From: Pseudoalteromonas phenolica
GTDB taxonomy: Bacteria; Pseudomonadota; Gammaproteobacteria; Enterobacterales; Alteromonadaceae
Reading direction: 5' to 3'
Assembly (NCBI RefSeq): GCF_005876835.1
Contig: NZ_PPSW01000008.1
Coordinates: forward strand, 124,001 to 188,000
Length of the DNA stretch: 64,000 nt
Shown: piece after piece, positions 9,823 through 18,962 of the stretch
Numbering within the stretch: position 1 is the stretch's first letter
How the letters are laid out: every line of letters begins with the position of its first letter
Program-made: the position numbers and the translations under genes
Notes under the pieces: model-generated
What the model saw: only the letters and a program-made list of their open reading frames with translations
The model's database searches: none
What the model was told of the DNA's origin: nothing

Positions 9823-9901
9823 GTTCGCTTGCGTTACTTTGCATTGCAGCGATTAAGCTTAGAAACAAGTCAATCAGAGCTAACCCGAGAGAGAATTTAT
9901 T

Positions 9902-10342
9902 ATGAAATTATCAACTTTATTAAGCGCCATCGTTTTATCTGGCAGCATTTTAGTGTCGCTGGCGGCCAACGCTAAAGGTCATTCAGAGCACCGCGGAGAC
10001 TTTTTACTTTCTAAGCGTGCAGTGGCAGCATTGGATTTGACGGCCGATCAGCAAGCACAAATCAAGTCGATTATTACAGAGTTAAAAGCGGATAAAAAAG
10101 ACAGAAAGCTTGAACGTAAAGAAAATCGTGAAGCATTTCGTGCTTTAGTCGAAGCTGAAAGCTTTGATGAAGATAAAGCAAAAGCCCTGATGTCAGACAT
10201 AAAAGCTGAGCGTTCAGAAAAAATGTTAGCGCACCTAAAGAGTCGTCATCAGATTTGGCAGCTACTGACGGTAGAGCAAAGAGAAAAATTAACCGAGATG
10301 CGAGAAAAGCGTAAAAACAAGCAGCGTCGTCACCACGACTAA
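9902..10342 (+). CDS. cpxP: CpxP/Spy-family periplasmic protein
   Basis: Small periplasmic adaptor/chaperone of the Spy/CpxP family that dampens CpxA signalling in enterobacteria. The 146-residue precursor has a signal peptide cleaved after about ...SLAANA, a charged alpha-helical body and the two family LTxxQ motifs, LTADQQAQ near residue 47 and LTVEQREKL near residue 121. It sits divergent from cpxRA with a CpxR box between, the same layout as E. coli cpxP-cpxRA. The C-terminus is strongly basic (REKRKNKQRRHHD). Whether it behaves as CpxP or as a general Spy-like chaperone is not decidable here. Confidence 0.85.
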   Translation: MKLSTLLSAIVLSGSILVSLAANAKGHSEHRGDFLLSKRAVAALDLTADQQAQIKSIITELKADKKDRKLERKENREAFRALVEAESFDEDKAKALMSDIKAERSEKMLAHLKSRHQIWQLLTVEQREKLTEMREKRKNKQRRHHD

Positions 10343-10370
10343 CAGGCATTTGCAAAACCTCTTCAACATA

Positions 10371-10407
10371 AAAAAGGCGACTATCAATATAAGGTAGTCG
10401 CCTTTTT
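10371..10407 (+). terminator. Rho-independent terminator after cpxP
   Basis: AAAAAGGCGACTA pairs with TAGTCGCCTTTTT around an 11-base loop, 29 bases after the cpxP stop. It also lies just beyond the end of yacG on the opposite strand, so it may act on both. Confidence 0.88.
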
Positions 10408-10446
10408 CACATTCTTTCAAACTTATTTTCGAGTTATAGAAAGAGA

Positions 10447-10686
10447 TTATTGAAAGAAGTCATCGTTTTTAGCCAGCATGGCTTCAATGTCTTCAATCAT
10501 ATTTTGTTTAGCTTGCTCATCGAGTTCTTCGTTTGCAGATATCTTGCTGGATATCTTGTTATTTTCTTCAGACCATTCGCCTAAATCAATTAACTGACAA
10601 CGCTTTGAACAAAAAGGGCGGTGTGGGCTTTGCTCGCCCCATACGACATCTGCTTGGCAAGTCGGGCATTTTACAACTGTGGCCAT
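10447..10686 (-). CDS. yacG: DNA gyrase inhibitor / zinc-binding protein YacG
   Basis: Small zinc protein reported to inhibit DNA gyrase in E. coli, usually encoded next to coaE and the pil genes, as here. Four cysteines (KCPTC and FCSKRC) form the zinc site, followed by [11 protein letters not shown]. Three consecutive ATG codons (10692, 10689, 10686) are possible starts. I favour the last because CAGAGA then has usable spacing and the product [10 protein letters not shown] matches relatives. A GTG at 10716 would add ten residues. Length about 79 residues. Confidence 0.88.
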   Translation of the reverse strand: MATVVKCPTCQADVVWGEQSPHRPFCSKRCQLIDLGEWSEENNKISSKISANEELDEQAKQNMIEDIEAMLAKNDDFFQ

Positions 10687-10781
10687 CATCATTCTCTGTT
10701 GATTTGGTTTGGCCACAGTGTAATTAAAAGCAATGCGCTTTGCTACCTAGATACTAACGGCTAGGCTAAAGTACCTTTAAT

Positions 10782-12464
10782 TTAGTAACTGGTTACTCGA
10801 TTTATTTCTGCAAGAGAAGTGACGCCTGCTGCGGCTTTTTTCAGACCTGAAATACGTAAATTAGCAAACCCTGCCTTTGCCGCCATTTCAGCGATTTGAA
10901 TCGAGTTACCACCTTCCATAATAACTTGTGCGATTTCAGGCGTGATCTTCACTACTTCATACACACCGACACGGCCTTTGTAGCCTTCGGTACAGTGATC
11001 ACAGCCATTGGCTTTGTATAGTGTTATGTCGTTGATCCCCGCTTTGACAAAACCTTGGCGATTGAGCTCTTCTTCAGGCAAGGTTTCAGGTGTTTTACAT
11101 TTAGGGCATAAACGACGCGCTAGACGCTGTGCGATGATCAAGCTAATAGAGCTTGCTACGTTATAAGCGGGTACACCCATATTTAATAGACGGGTTAAGG
11201 TTTCAGGTGCTGAGTTGGTGTGTAGCGTACTCATTACCAAGTGACCAGTTTGAGCAGCCTTAATAGAGATTTCAGCGGTTTCTAAGTCACGGATCTCACC
11301 AACCATCACCACATCGGGATCTTGACGTAAAAAGGCTTTAAGCGCATTGGCAAAAGTCATCTCTGCTTTTGGATTGATCTGAACTTGGTTGATCCCTTCA
11401 AGATTAATTTCAACCGGATCTTCCGCAGTACTGATATTGCGCTCTGGTTTATTAAGAATATTTAAACCCGTATAAAGTGATACTGTTTTACCAGAACCTG
11501 TTGGGCCAGTTACTAAGATCATGCCTTGTGGCTGCGCCAGCGCATCCATGTAGAGTGCCTTTTGCTCAGGCTCGTAACCCAGCACATCAATGCCTAACAT
11601 GGCGCTTGATGAGTCAAGAATACGCATTACGATTTTCTCACCCCATAAAGTGGGCAGGGTACTGACACGAAAATCGATACTTTTACGATCTGAGATCTTT
11701 AATTTAATACGACCATCTTGTGGTTTACGCTTTTCGGCGATGTCCAAGCGAGACATAACCTTGATACGGGCTGACAAACGCGTTGATAAACTGGTTGGTG
11801 GGCTTGCCATTTCATGTAACATGCCATCGATACGAAAGCGAATACGGTATTTATGTTCGTATGGCTCAAAGTGTAAATCTGACGCGCCTTTTTTAATGGC
11901 ATCCATTAAAATCTTATTGATGTAGACAATGATAGGGGCATCATCTTTGTCTTTTTCATCGTTGGTATCTTGCTGCTGTTGAGTGTCTTCAACATCCATG
12001 CCTGAGAATTCTTTAAAGTCATCCTCACTCATGGATAGGCCGCCATTGGCATCGAATAGTTGATCTATTTTTTGCTCTAACTGCTTGTAATCAACTACCA
12101 CCACTTCACATTGTAAACCGGTGCTAAATTCGAAGTTTTCAAATGCACCGTAATCAGTGGGGTCAGAGGTGGCGATATACAGCTTGCGGCCTTTTTTGAC
12201 TAAAGGCAGTAAATGGTGTTGGCGGATCAGCTTTTCTTTAATAAGCTCTTTTGGTAGCTGTTCAACATCAAAATCACTAAGGTCAAACATTGGTATTCTA
12301 AAGAGATCTAGGCATTGTTCTGCCAGCTCTTGACCTGTCATCCCACTACATAAACAGATAAGCTCTGCCGTTGATTGAGCTTCAGCCTGCTTTAACTTTA
12401 ATTGCTCTGCGGTTACACGACCGAGTGTAATAAATTTCCGTAAAAGGGGAGAGTGATGTTCCAT
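10782..12464 (-). CDS. pilB: Type IV pilus assembly ATPase PilB
   Basis: Cytoplasmic hexameric ATPase that powers pilus extension. The 560 residues hold the N-terminal GspE/PilB domain, then the ATPase core with Walker A GPTGSGKT near residue 323, the Asp box, Walker [10 protein letters not shown] and the His box, plus the C-terminal zinc tetracysteine CPKC...CDHC. The gene lies between coaE and yacG rather than directly after pilA. A 136-base gap upstream contains a plausible sigma-70 promoter (TTGAGT, 17 bases, TTGATA), so it may be transcribed independently of pilA and pilCD. Confidence 0.94.
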   Translation of the reverse strand: MEHHSPLLRKFITLGRVTAEQLKLKQAEAQSTAELICLCSGMTGQELAEQCLDLFRIPMFDLSDFDVEQLPKELIKEKLIRQHHLLPLVKKGRKLYIATSDPTDYGAFENFEFSTGLQCEVVVVDYKQLEQKIDQLFDANGGLSMSEDDFKEFSGMDVEDTQQQQDTNDEKDKDDAPIIVYINKILMDAIKKGASDLHFEPYEHKYRIRFRIDGMLHEMASPPTSLSTRLSARIKVMSRLDIAEKRKPQDGRIKLKISDRKSIDFRVSTLPTLWGEKIVMRILDSSSAMLGIDVLGYEPEQKALYMDALAQPQGMILVTGPTGSGKTVSLYTGLNILNKPERNISTAEDPVEINLEGINQVQINPKAEMTFANALKAFLRQDPDVVMVGEIRDLETAEISIKAAQTGHLVMSTLHTNSAPETLTRLLNMGVPAYNVASSISLIIAQRLARRLCPKCKTPETLPEEELNRQGFVKAGINDITLYKANGCDHCTEGYKGRVGVYEVVKITPEIAQVIMEGGNSIQIAEMAAKAGFANLRISGLKKAAAGVTSLAEINRVTSY

Positions 12465-12600
12465 AATGCCTCTATGACGACTTGAACTTAGTTTAGCTTA
12501 GCAAAAAATATCAAAGCAAAAAATAGACCTAACTCAAAGTATTACATTAGTGCTTAATGAATGCTCAGTACGAGCTGCCGAATAATAAAGACCAATTAAG

Positions 12601-13209
12601 CTATTTACTTATTTCAGCGTGTTGTAAAAAAGCGTGATGTAGAGCTTCAACGTCAGCAAGCACTGAATCAATGTCACGATGGTTATCAAGAATTGAATCG
12701 GCCTTTTGTCGCTTATCTTCGCGAGACATTTGTGCAGCAATAATGTTCTTTACTTGCTCAGTGCTGACTGAATCTCTGTTTGCTGTGCGTGTCAGTTGCA
12801 CCTCGACAGGCACATCCACCAGTAAAGTGTGGTTGCAGAGCGCATCAAGTTTGTTTTCGTAAAGTAGGGGGGCACTTAACACCACGTAAGGACTTTTGGC
12901 GTTGTTTAGCTGCTCTGTAATATTTTGACGGATAAGTGGGTGTAGCAAATTATTCAACCAGTTTTTTTGTTCTGAATCGGCAAAAATAATGTCACGCAGC
13001 TTAGCTCGGTTGAGTGAACCATCGTCTAACAAAATAGCGCTACCAAAGTGCTGCTTGATGGCGTTTAGCCCATCGCTGCCAATTGCTACGACATCTCGGG
13101 CAATGACATCGGCATCAACAATTTCAATACCCAGAGAAGCAAGGTGATTAGACACGAGCGTTTTACCTGCGCCTATGCCTCCTGTGAGTCCTAAAATCCA
13201 GTTACTCAT
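12601..13209 (-). CDS. coaE: Dephospho-CoA kinase
   Basis: Catalyses the last step of coenzyme A synthesis, phosphorylating the 3'-hydroxyl of dephospho-CoA. The 202-residue protein has the P-loop GLTGGIGAGKT at the N-terminus, followed by DADVIAR and the lid/CoA region LLHPLIR and SAPLLYE. It is 27 bases downstream of pilD, so it is co-transcribed with pilC-pilD. Housekeeping gene; the pilus neighbourhood is common in gammaproteobacteria. Confidence 0.94.
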   Translation of the reverse strand: MSNWILGLTGGIGAGKTLVSNHLASLGIEIVDADVIARDVVAIGSDGLNAIKQHFGSAILLDDGSLNRAKLRDIIFADSEQKNWLNNLLHPLIRQNITEQLNNAKSPYVVLSAPLLYENKLDALCNHTLLVDVPVEVQLTRTANRDSVSTEQVKNIIAAQMSREDKRQKADSILDNHRDIDSVLADVEALHHAFLQHAEISK

Positions 13210-13236
13210 ACTTGTTTACCTGAAAAACGGGCTGAA

Positions 13237-14127
13237 TTAGCCTAAAAGAGAAAAGTACCAAGTTTGAATCTCGGTGCCATACAGCATTGCTAGCCAACCC
13301 GCTATGGCCAAATACGGCCCAAATGGAATAGGCGTACTGTGCTCTTTACCTTGCACAGCTAATTGAATGCTGCCAATGATGGCGCCCACAACGCTTGAGA
13401 GTAAAACTATGGTCAAAATGGCCTGCCAACCTAATAGTGCGCCAAAAATAGCTAACAGCTTAAAATCACCATACCCCATGCCTTCTTTGCCTGTGAGTAA
13501 CTTAAATGCCCAAAACACCGTCCATAAACTTAAGTAGCCTACCGCAGCACCGACAATGGCTTCGCTGGGTGGAAGGGTATAGCCCAAAACACTAGCAATT
13601 AACGCTAGCCAAACTAAAGGCAGCGTGAGTTGGTCGGGTAATAACATGTGATCGATATCGATAAAAATAAGCGCTACGAGAACCCAGGTGATAAAAATAT
13701 AAAGCAAGCCAAGTTCAGTTGCGCCAAACTGCAATGCAATCCAAAGAGAGGCAAGGACAGTACCTAACTCTACTAGTGGATAACGAATTGAGATTTTTGC
13801 TGCGCAACTGGCGCATTTGCCATTTAATATCAGCCAGCCCAACAAGGGAATATTATGCCAGGCTTTAATTGGGGTTTTGCAGTGTGGGCAAGTCGAGTTA
13901 GGTTTAATCAGGTTGAAAGTGTCGTTGCTTAATTTAGCTTTTTTACTTGAGTTTGACAGTTCATCGGCCAGTGAAATACGGCACTCTTGCTGCCACTCAC
14001 GTTGCATCATAATTGGCAGACGGTAAATCACCACATTTAAAAAGCTGCCGATACACAAACTCACTAAACCAACGGTCAATAGAAAAAACCACTGCTGGCT
14101 TTGCATTAAATAAACTACTTCTTGCAT
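13237..14127 (-). CDS. pilD: Prepilin leader peptidase / N-methyltransferase
   Basis: Polytopic inner-membrane aspartyl protease that cleaves type IV prepilins after the leader Gly and methylates the new Phe. The 296 residues include the cytoplasmic zinc motif with two CxxC pairs (CPHC and CASC) and the two catalytic aspartates in FIDIDHMLLPD and GYGDFKLLA. The start could be the ATG at 14127 or the ATG at 14106; neither has a clear Shine-Dalgarno sequence. It follows pilC by 35 bases. Its substrate PilA is encoded in the same cluster, and it may also process type II secretion pseudopilins. Confidence 0.93.
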   Translation of the reverse strand: MQEVVYLMQSQQWFFLLTVGLVSLCIGSFLNVVIYRLPIMMQREWQQECRISLADELSNSSKKAKLSNDTFNLIKPNSTCPHCKTPIKAWHNIPLLGWLILNGKCASCAAKISIRYPLVELGTVLASLWIALQFGATELGLLYIFITWVLVALIFIDIDHMLLPDQLTLPLVWLALIASVLGYTLPPSEAIVGAAVGYLSLWTVFWAFKLLTGKEGMGYGDFKLLAIFGALLGWQAILTIVLLSSVVGAIIGSIQLAVQGKEHSTPIPFGPYLAIAGWLAMLYGTEIQTWYFSLLG

Positions 14128-14162
14128 TAAAACGTCACTTTCTAAAAGGTAGAAAACAGGGC

Positions 14163-15398
14163 TTAAACCACAGAGCCCAGTTGGAAGATAGGCAAATACA
14201 TGGCAATAATAAGGCCACCAACAAGCACAGCAAGCACACTCATGATTAACGGCTCTAGTAGGCTTGATAGGCCATCAACGGCATCGTCGACTTCTTGTTC
14301 ATAAATATTGGCTACTTTCTCTAACATGCCATCGAGTGAGCCCGACTCTTCACCGATAGAGACCATCTGTACCACCATATCTGGAAAGAGTTTTGAATTG
14401 CGCATCGCCCAGTTCATTTGGTTACCTGAACTAACCTCGGCTTTGATTTCGGTAATGGCATTTTTATAGATGACATTGCCTGATGCTCCTGCTGCAGAGT
14501 CGAGGGCGTCAACCAGCGGCACACCCGCAGCAAATGTGGTCGAAAGTGTACGAGCATAACGTGCTACAGCAGCCTTGTGTAAGATCATACCGACAACGGG
14601 TAATTGTAATACCAAGCGGTCATTGAAATGGCGCACGGCAGATGAGCGGATCAAAGCTTCTTTATAAGAGTAAAAAGTGATGCCAATGATTAAAACGATG
14701 AGCCACCATGCTTCTTGCATAAACTCGGAGATGCCTATGACAAATAGGGTAAATGCAGGGAGTTCAGCCCCAAATCCATTAAAGATATCTTGGAACTGCG
14801 GCACTACGAAAATGAGAAGAATAGAAGTCACAATCAGTGCGACCACAACTACCGCAATAGGGTAGAACATGGCTTTTTTAATTTTTGACTTTAGCGCTTC
14901 GGCTTTTTCTTTATAAACGGCAACACGGTCAAAAATTTTATCAAGGGCACCTGACTGCTCCCCTGAGTGAATGAGATCGCAATAGAGCTCATCAAAATAG
15001 CGTGGGTAAGCACGGAGTGATTTTGCCAACGGCTGACCTGCTTTAACTTCATCGGCAATGCCGCCAATGAGTTTACTTAAACTTTTATTCTTTGCCCCAG
15101 ATGCAATCATTTCTAAAGACTGAATAAGCGGTACGCCCGCAGTCAACATGGTAGCAATTTGTCGAGTGAAAATGGCAATGTCTTTGGCTGTAATCTTTTG
15201 ACCACCGGCACCAATGCCAAATAAGGGCTTAGGCTTGCGTTTTACTTTAGAAGGGGTAATGCCTTGTTTACGAAGCTGAGCTTTAACAAGGGCAATACTG
15301 GTGCCGGTCATTTCGCCTTCGAGCTTTTTACCTCGGGCGCTTAAACCAGTCCAAACGAAGGTGTCGAGTTTGTCTGCAGTGTTTTTGTCTTTTTTCAT
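14163..15398 (-). CDS. pilC: Type IV pilus inner-membrane platform protein PilC
   Basis: Platform protein of the pilus motor, 411 residues with two repeated GspF/T2SF domains. Conserved pieces include FTRQIATMLTAGVPLIQSLE in the first half and ARTLSTTFAAGVPLVDALD in the second, and three membrane segments near residues 180, 230 and 390. It lies 51 bases after pilA, separated from it by a hairpin terminator, which would lower its expression relative to the abundant pilin. Confidence 0.94.
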   Translation of the reverse strand: MKKDKNTADKLDTFVWTGLSARGKKLEGEMTGTSIALVKAQLRKQGITPSKVKRKPKPLFGIGAGGQKITAKDIAIFTRQIATMLTAGVPLIQSLEMIASGAKNKSLSKLIGGIADEVKAGQPLAKSLRAYPRYFDELYCDLIHSGEQSGALDKIFDRVAVYKEKAEALKSKIKKAMFYPIAVVVVALIVTSILLIFVVPQFQDIFNGFGAELPAFTLFVIGISEFMQEAWWLIVLIIGITFYSYKEALIRSSAVRHFNDRLVLQLPVVGMILHKAAVARYARTLSTTFAAGVPLVDALDSAAGASGNVIYKNAITEIKAEVSSGNQMNWAMRNSKLFPDMVVQMVSIGEESGSLDGMLEKVANIYEQEVDDAVDGLSSLLEPLIMSVLAVLVGGLIIAMYLPIFQLGSVV

Positions 15399-15406
15399 AA
15401 ATAACC

Positions 15407-15432
15407 AAAAAGGGCTGTGTAAACAGCCCTTT
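15407..15432 (-). terminator. Terminator/attenuator between pilA and pilC
   Basis: On the minus strand AAAGGGCTGT and ACAGCCCTTT form a ten-base-pair hairpin with a TTAC loop followed by a short T run, 18 bases after the pilA stop. It probably ends most pilA transcripts while allowing read-through into pilC. Confidence 0.82.
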
Positions 15433-15449
15433 GAGTTTAGCCAATAATA

Positions 15450-15950
15450 TTATCGGCAATCAGCTGGTAGGTACTTAGCTTCGATACCTGTTGCTCCTGT
15501 TGAAGAGCATGTCCAACCTACGATAGGTGTGATTGGATTATCAGCGTCAGAACCATCAAAACCAGCAGCTGTCATTGCGTTTGTTTTAGCTGCATTAGTA
15601 TATGGAGTGAATGTAAGCTTGTTAGCTGTGCCTAGTGCTGAGATATTCTGAGCTGTAACAGTAACAACACCAGCCTCAGATACAGCAACAGAAGCTACAT
15701 ACTGCGAAGCTTTTGATTCACAACCGAATTTGCTCATTGCGTTTGCAGCAGTAGGAGCTGCACTTAAACCAGTCTGAGAAGTTTCAGTAACTGTTGCTTT
15801 ACATGAGCTTGAAGCAAGAATTACTTCGCTTACTTTAGCGCGTACAGCGTAATCTTGATAAGCCGGTAATGCGATTGCAGCTAGAATACCGATGATTGCA
15901 ACTACAATCATTAATTCGATTAGGGTAAAACCCTTTTGATTTTGCGTCAT
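15450..15950 (-). CDS. pilA: Type IV major pilin PilA
   Basis: Pilus subunit precursor of 166 residues. The leader MTQNQKG is cleaved by PilD before [20 protein letters not shown], the canonical type IVa N-terminal helix with Glu at mature position 5. The globular part has four cysteines (SSSCK, FGCES, WTCSS and the near-C-terminal ADCR); the last pair likely forms the D-region disulfide. An AGGAG ribosome binding site sits nine bases before the ATG. It is the first pil gene here and faces a long AT-rich control region shared with the end of nadC. Confidence 0.95.
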   Translation of the reverse strand: MTQNQKGFTLIELMIVVAIIGILAAIALPAYQDYAVRAKVSEVILASSSCKATVTETSQTGLSAAPTAANAMSKFGCESKASQYVASVAVSEAGVVTVTAQNISALGTANKLTFTPYTNAAKTNAMTAAGFDGSDADNPITPIVGWTCSSTGATGIEAKYLPADCR

Positions 15951-16510
15951 GATGTGTCTCCTAAAGGAAAAATGCTAACTCACCGTGGTAAGCTAGGTTA
16001 TTAAATAGTTATAAAGTTTGTACCAACAGGTAAAGTTTACACCCATTGTATTGCAAATTTATAGTGCTAACTCATTTAATGGGGCTACCACTATGATGGC
16101 TGTTGATTGCCTGAAAATATATCTTAAACAATTCGCCATACATGGGTTGTTAGCGTACGTATCACCTTTTAATTATGGCTTAACGCATTACCACCATCTC
16201 AATTAAAGTTTTGATTTTTTATTTAATTAAAATTACCAATATTAGGTTATCGGCAATTTTGTATTTAAATAAACGACAAACTTAATTATTTGCTACTCTA
16301 ATTGTTAAACTTGATATTAACAAGAGTAAATAAGAATTAATTCTTATTTTAAGAGCTGGAGCTAATTATTTAATACTGGCAATGTTCTATATTAATTTAT
16401 ATCTCAAGGAAAAAATTAATAATTTGTTACCAGCATATAAAAACCCGCTCATTAAATTCTCTTTAAAATCAATTGTCAACATTTATGCACTTATCATAGA
16501 TTACAGGCAA
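15951..16510. other. 560-base AT-rich non-coding interval upstream of pilA
   Basis: No supported gene; the only open frames are short and without a ribosome binding site. It must hold the pilA promoter. I looked for a sigma-54 site: TAGCAC followed by TTGCA occurs near 16050-16070 on the minus strand, but the spacing is two bases too long. A 22-base perfect palindrome is annotated separately. Confidence 0.6.
16328..16349. promoter_or_regulatory. 22-base perfect palindrome in the pilA upstream region
   Basis: AAATAAGAATT followed immediately by its reverse complement AATTCTTATTT. Perfect symmetry over 22 bases with no loop suggests a dimeric-repressor operator, though the DNA here is AT-rich and chance palindromes are more likely. 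It is about 380 bases from the pilA start and 160 bases past the nadC stop. Confidence 0.35.
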
Positions 16511-17377
16511 TTACACTTGCGTGTTATTGAAGCGCATTGATAGGTCAATACTCTGTACATTTTTAGTCAGTGCACCACTTGAAATGTAGTCGACACCCGC
16601 TTGCGCGTATTCTGCTAAGATTTCTATGGTCATATTACCCGACACTTCAAGTTTAGCGCGCTGTGCTGTCACTTCTACTGCTTGTTGAATTTGTGGCACG
16701 CTAAAGTTATCTAGCATGATGATGTCGCTACCAGCTTCAATGGCTTGCTGTAGCTCGTCTAGATTTTCAACTTCGACTTCAACTGGTTTAGCTGGGTGAT
16801 TCAATTTGGCTTGTTTAACTGCGGCTGCAATACCGCCACAGGCTGCAATGTGGTTTTCTTTAATTAAGAACGCATCGAATAATCCAATGCGGTGGTTTTT
16901 ACCGCCACCACAAGCCACGGCATATTTTTGTAATGCACGAAGACCCGGTACAGTTTTACGTGTATCAAGGAGTTGAGTATTACTGTTAGTCAGTGCTTTT
17001 ACATAATGAGCTGTGGTTGTTGCGGTGCCTGAAAGCGTTTGTACAAAGTTCAGGGCAGTACGCTCTGCGGTTAAAATGGCACGGGCTGAGCCTTTAGCGG
17101 TAAAGAGTTGGCTATTCGCTGCAACAAAATCACCATCATTGACGAGCACTTCAACTTCAACGCTCGCATCAACCTGTTTAAATACCTCTAAAATTAGGTC
17201 TTTACCACAGAATACACAGTCTTCACGGGTGATCACATAAGCGTTGGCTTGCTGCGCTTCAGGTATTAACTGCGCTGTGATATCACCATCGGCAGCCGAT
17301 TGAAAGTTAAGGTCTTCATTTAAAGCTTGTGTGACTAATTCACTAATAAGAGCAGGCGTAAGAAGTTGGTTTTGCAT
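16511..17377 (-). CDS. nadC: Nicotinate-nucleotide pyrophosphorylase (quinolinate phosphoribosyltransferase)
   Basis: Converts quinolinate and PRPP to nicotinate mononucleotide in NAD synthesis. About 288 residues. Family motifs include LNFVQTLSGTATTT, the TRKTVPGLR loop, GGGKNHRIGLFDAFLIKENH and VEVEVENLDEL, ending with the ISSGALTKNV barrel segment. The ATG at 17377 gives MQNQLLTPALI; an in-frame GTG at 17389 is also possible and neither has a strong ribosome binding site. It is divergent from ampD, a common pairing next to pil genes. Confidence 0.94.
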   Translation of the reverse strand: MQNQLLTPALISELVTQALNEDLNFQSAADGDITAQLIPEAQQANAYVITREDCVFCGKDLILEVFKQVDASVEVEVLVNDGDFVAANSQLFTAKGSARAILTAERTALNFVQTLSGTATTTAHYVKALTNSNTQLLDTRKTVPGLRALQKYAVACGGGKNHRIGLFDAFLIKENHIAACGGIAAAVKQAKLNHPAKPVEVEVENLDELQQAIEAGSDIIMLDNFSVPQIQQAVEVTAQRAKLEVSGNMTIEILAEYAQAGVDYISSGALTKNVQSIDLSMRFNNTQV

Positions 17378-17505
17378 ACTAAGCGTCACTTATGTTGTCT
17401 AATTGCATTTTGCGAGAATTAAATTTTACTGCTTCCAAGAGTTTAAGACAATCGCGCTAGTGAAATTTCATAAAGCTTGTTAAGGTTAGCTTATTATTGA
17501 AGCAA

Positions 17506-18075
17506 ATGGTTTTAACCGTGAAACACACAGAGTTTTGCTTGCCACATTCAAGCTTTAGGGTGACGCAAAGGCCTTGTACTTTTTTTGATGAGAGACCGAA
17601 TGAGCAAGATGTGAACTTGCTGGTGGTTCATAATATTTCTTTGCCCGCGGGGGTATTTGGTACTGAACATGTAGATGCGCTATTTACTGGTAATATAGAT
17701 TGCGCAGCACATCCTAGCTTTACCGATTTAGAAGGGCTAAAAGTGTCAGCACACTGCTTTATTAGACGAGATGGGCAAGTGTTGCAATATGTGCCATTTA
17801 ATAAGCGAGCATGGCATGCAGGTGTGTCGGAGTTTAAAGGTCGACAAAGGTGTAATGACTTTAGCATTGGCATTGAATTAGAAGGCACAGATACAACGCC
17901 TTATACCGACGCACAATACATTGCTCTGGTAGCCTGTACCCGTTATATCATGCAGCTATACCCAGATATTATATCAAGTCATATCGTTGGGCATTGTGAT
18001 ATTGCACCAGGTCGAAAGACAGATCCTGGAGAAGCTTTTGATTGGCAGAAATTTTTTAAGTTGTTAAGTGAATGA
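17506..18075 (+). CDS. ampD: 1,6-anhydro-N-acetylmuramyl-L-alanine amidase AmpD
   Basis: Cytosolic zinc amidase that removes the stem peptide from anhydro-muropeptides during peptidoglycan recycling, which in other bacteria also lowers AmpR-dependent beta-lactamase induction. Zinc ligands are the His of VVHNISLP, the His of GHCDIAPGRK and the Asp of KTDPG. NDFSIGIELEGTD is also conserved. Starts TTG 17497, ATG 17506 and GTG 17518 are all in frame; the ATG is preferred. It precedes ampE by seven bases. No ampC or ampR is in the window. Confidence 0.94.
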   Translation: MVLTVKHTEFCLPHSSFRVTQRPCTFFDERPNEQDVNLLVVHNISLPAGVFGTEHVDALFTGNIDCAAHPSFTDLEGLKVSAHCFIRRDGQVLQYVPFNKRAWHAGVSEFKGRQRCNDFSIGIELEGTDTTPYTDAQYIALVACTRYIMQLYPDIISSHIVGHCDIAPGRKTDPGEAFDWQKFFKLLSE

Positions 18076-18082
18076 GTAAATT

Positions 18083-18934
18083 ATGATTTTGATCTCAATA
18101 ATTTTAGCGCTGGCCATTGAGCGGCTAGGTGCCCGAGATGCACATTGGCAGATTGATCATTACAGTAACGGCTATCTCAATATGAGTCAGTCGTTATTGC
18201 AGAATAATTCATTATTAAAATCGCCATTTGCATTTGCGCTATGGGTTTTATTACCTGCTTTAGGTGTGTATTTTGTGATGGACTTTGCCGACTTCTTCCT
18301 TTTTGAGTTGGCATTAAATGCGCTGTTATTACTTGTCTGTTTTGGCTGTGCTAAACCGCGCGCTTTGTATAAGGGCTATTTAAATGCGCTTACGCGAGGT
18401 GACAGTGAAGGCGCAACGTTATATGCACTTCAGTTAGGCCAACACCGTACTGAAGATCAACAAGGCGGTGAATGGGTTGGTCAAACGCTAGCTTGGGTCA
18501 ACTTTAGACATTACTGTGCGGTAATTTTTTGGTTTGTTGTGTTCGGTGCGCCGGGAGCAGTGATGTACGCTGTGACGCGTAGCTTATTCGACCATGCCCA
18601 GCAAAGTGAAGAGAGTATTCTTACTGCACGCAGTAGCGTATTAGCCGACATGCTTTATTGGTTGAACTGGTTACCGGCGCGCATTACCAGTTTTGGTTAT
18701 CTGATCATTGGTAACTTTTCAAAGGGCACAGGCTGTTGGCTGAAATATGCGTTAGATTTCAAAACCCCAAACCGTAAAGTCGTGACCAGCACAGCGCTTG
18801 CCGCAGAGCAAATCGAGCAACAATACGCGGGCTGTACTTACGAAGCCACCTGTATGATGCGTTTGGTTAAGCGTAATATTTTGTTTTATTTGGCACTGAT
18901 AGCATTGCTTACGCTGTTTGGTGGTGTTGCTTAA
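18083..18934 (+). CDS. ampE: AmpE inner-membrane protein
   Basis: A 283-residue membrane protein encoded downstream of ampD, of uncertain biochemical role; it belongs to the CobD/CbiB-like AmpE family and has been proposed to be a sensor or transporter in muropeptide signalling. The N-terminus starts MILISIILALAIERL and is followed by HWQIDHY. Other family segments are WVNFRHYCAVIFWF and LNWLPARI, and there is a C-terminal membrane helix. Seven bases separate it from ampD, so the two form an operon. Confidence 0.9.
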   Translation: MILISIILALAIERLGARDAHWQIDHYSNGYLNMSQSLLQNNSLLKSPFAFALWVLLPALGVYFVMDFADFFLFELALNALLLLVCFGCAKPRALYKGYLNALTRGDSEGATLYALQLGQHRTEDQQGGEWVGQTLAWVNFRHYCAVIFWFVVFGAPGAVMYAVTRSLFDHAQQSEESILTARSSVLADMLYWLNWLPARITSFGYLIIGNFSKGTGCWLKYALDFKTPNRKVVTSTALAAEQIEQQYAGCTYEATCMMRLVKRNILFYLALIALLTLFGGVA

Positions 18935-18962
18935 AACGTCTTACTCAGACCGCGAGTAATAA

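Noticed and set aside
16040-16080. Sigma-54 promoter for pilA
   Set aside because: TAGCAC and TTGCA are separated by seven bases instead of five, so the -24/-12 phasing is wrong.
16018-16206. 62-codon ORF upstream of pilA
   Set aside because: Low-complexity AT-rich frame without a ribosome binding site.
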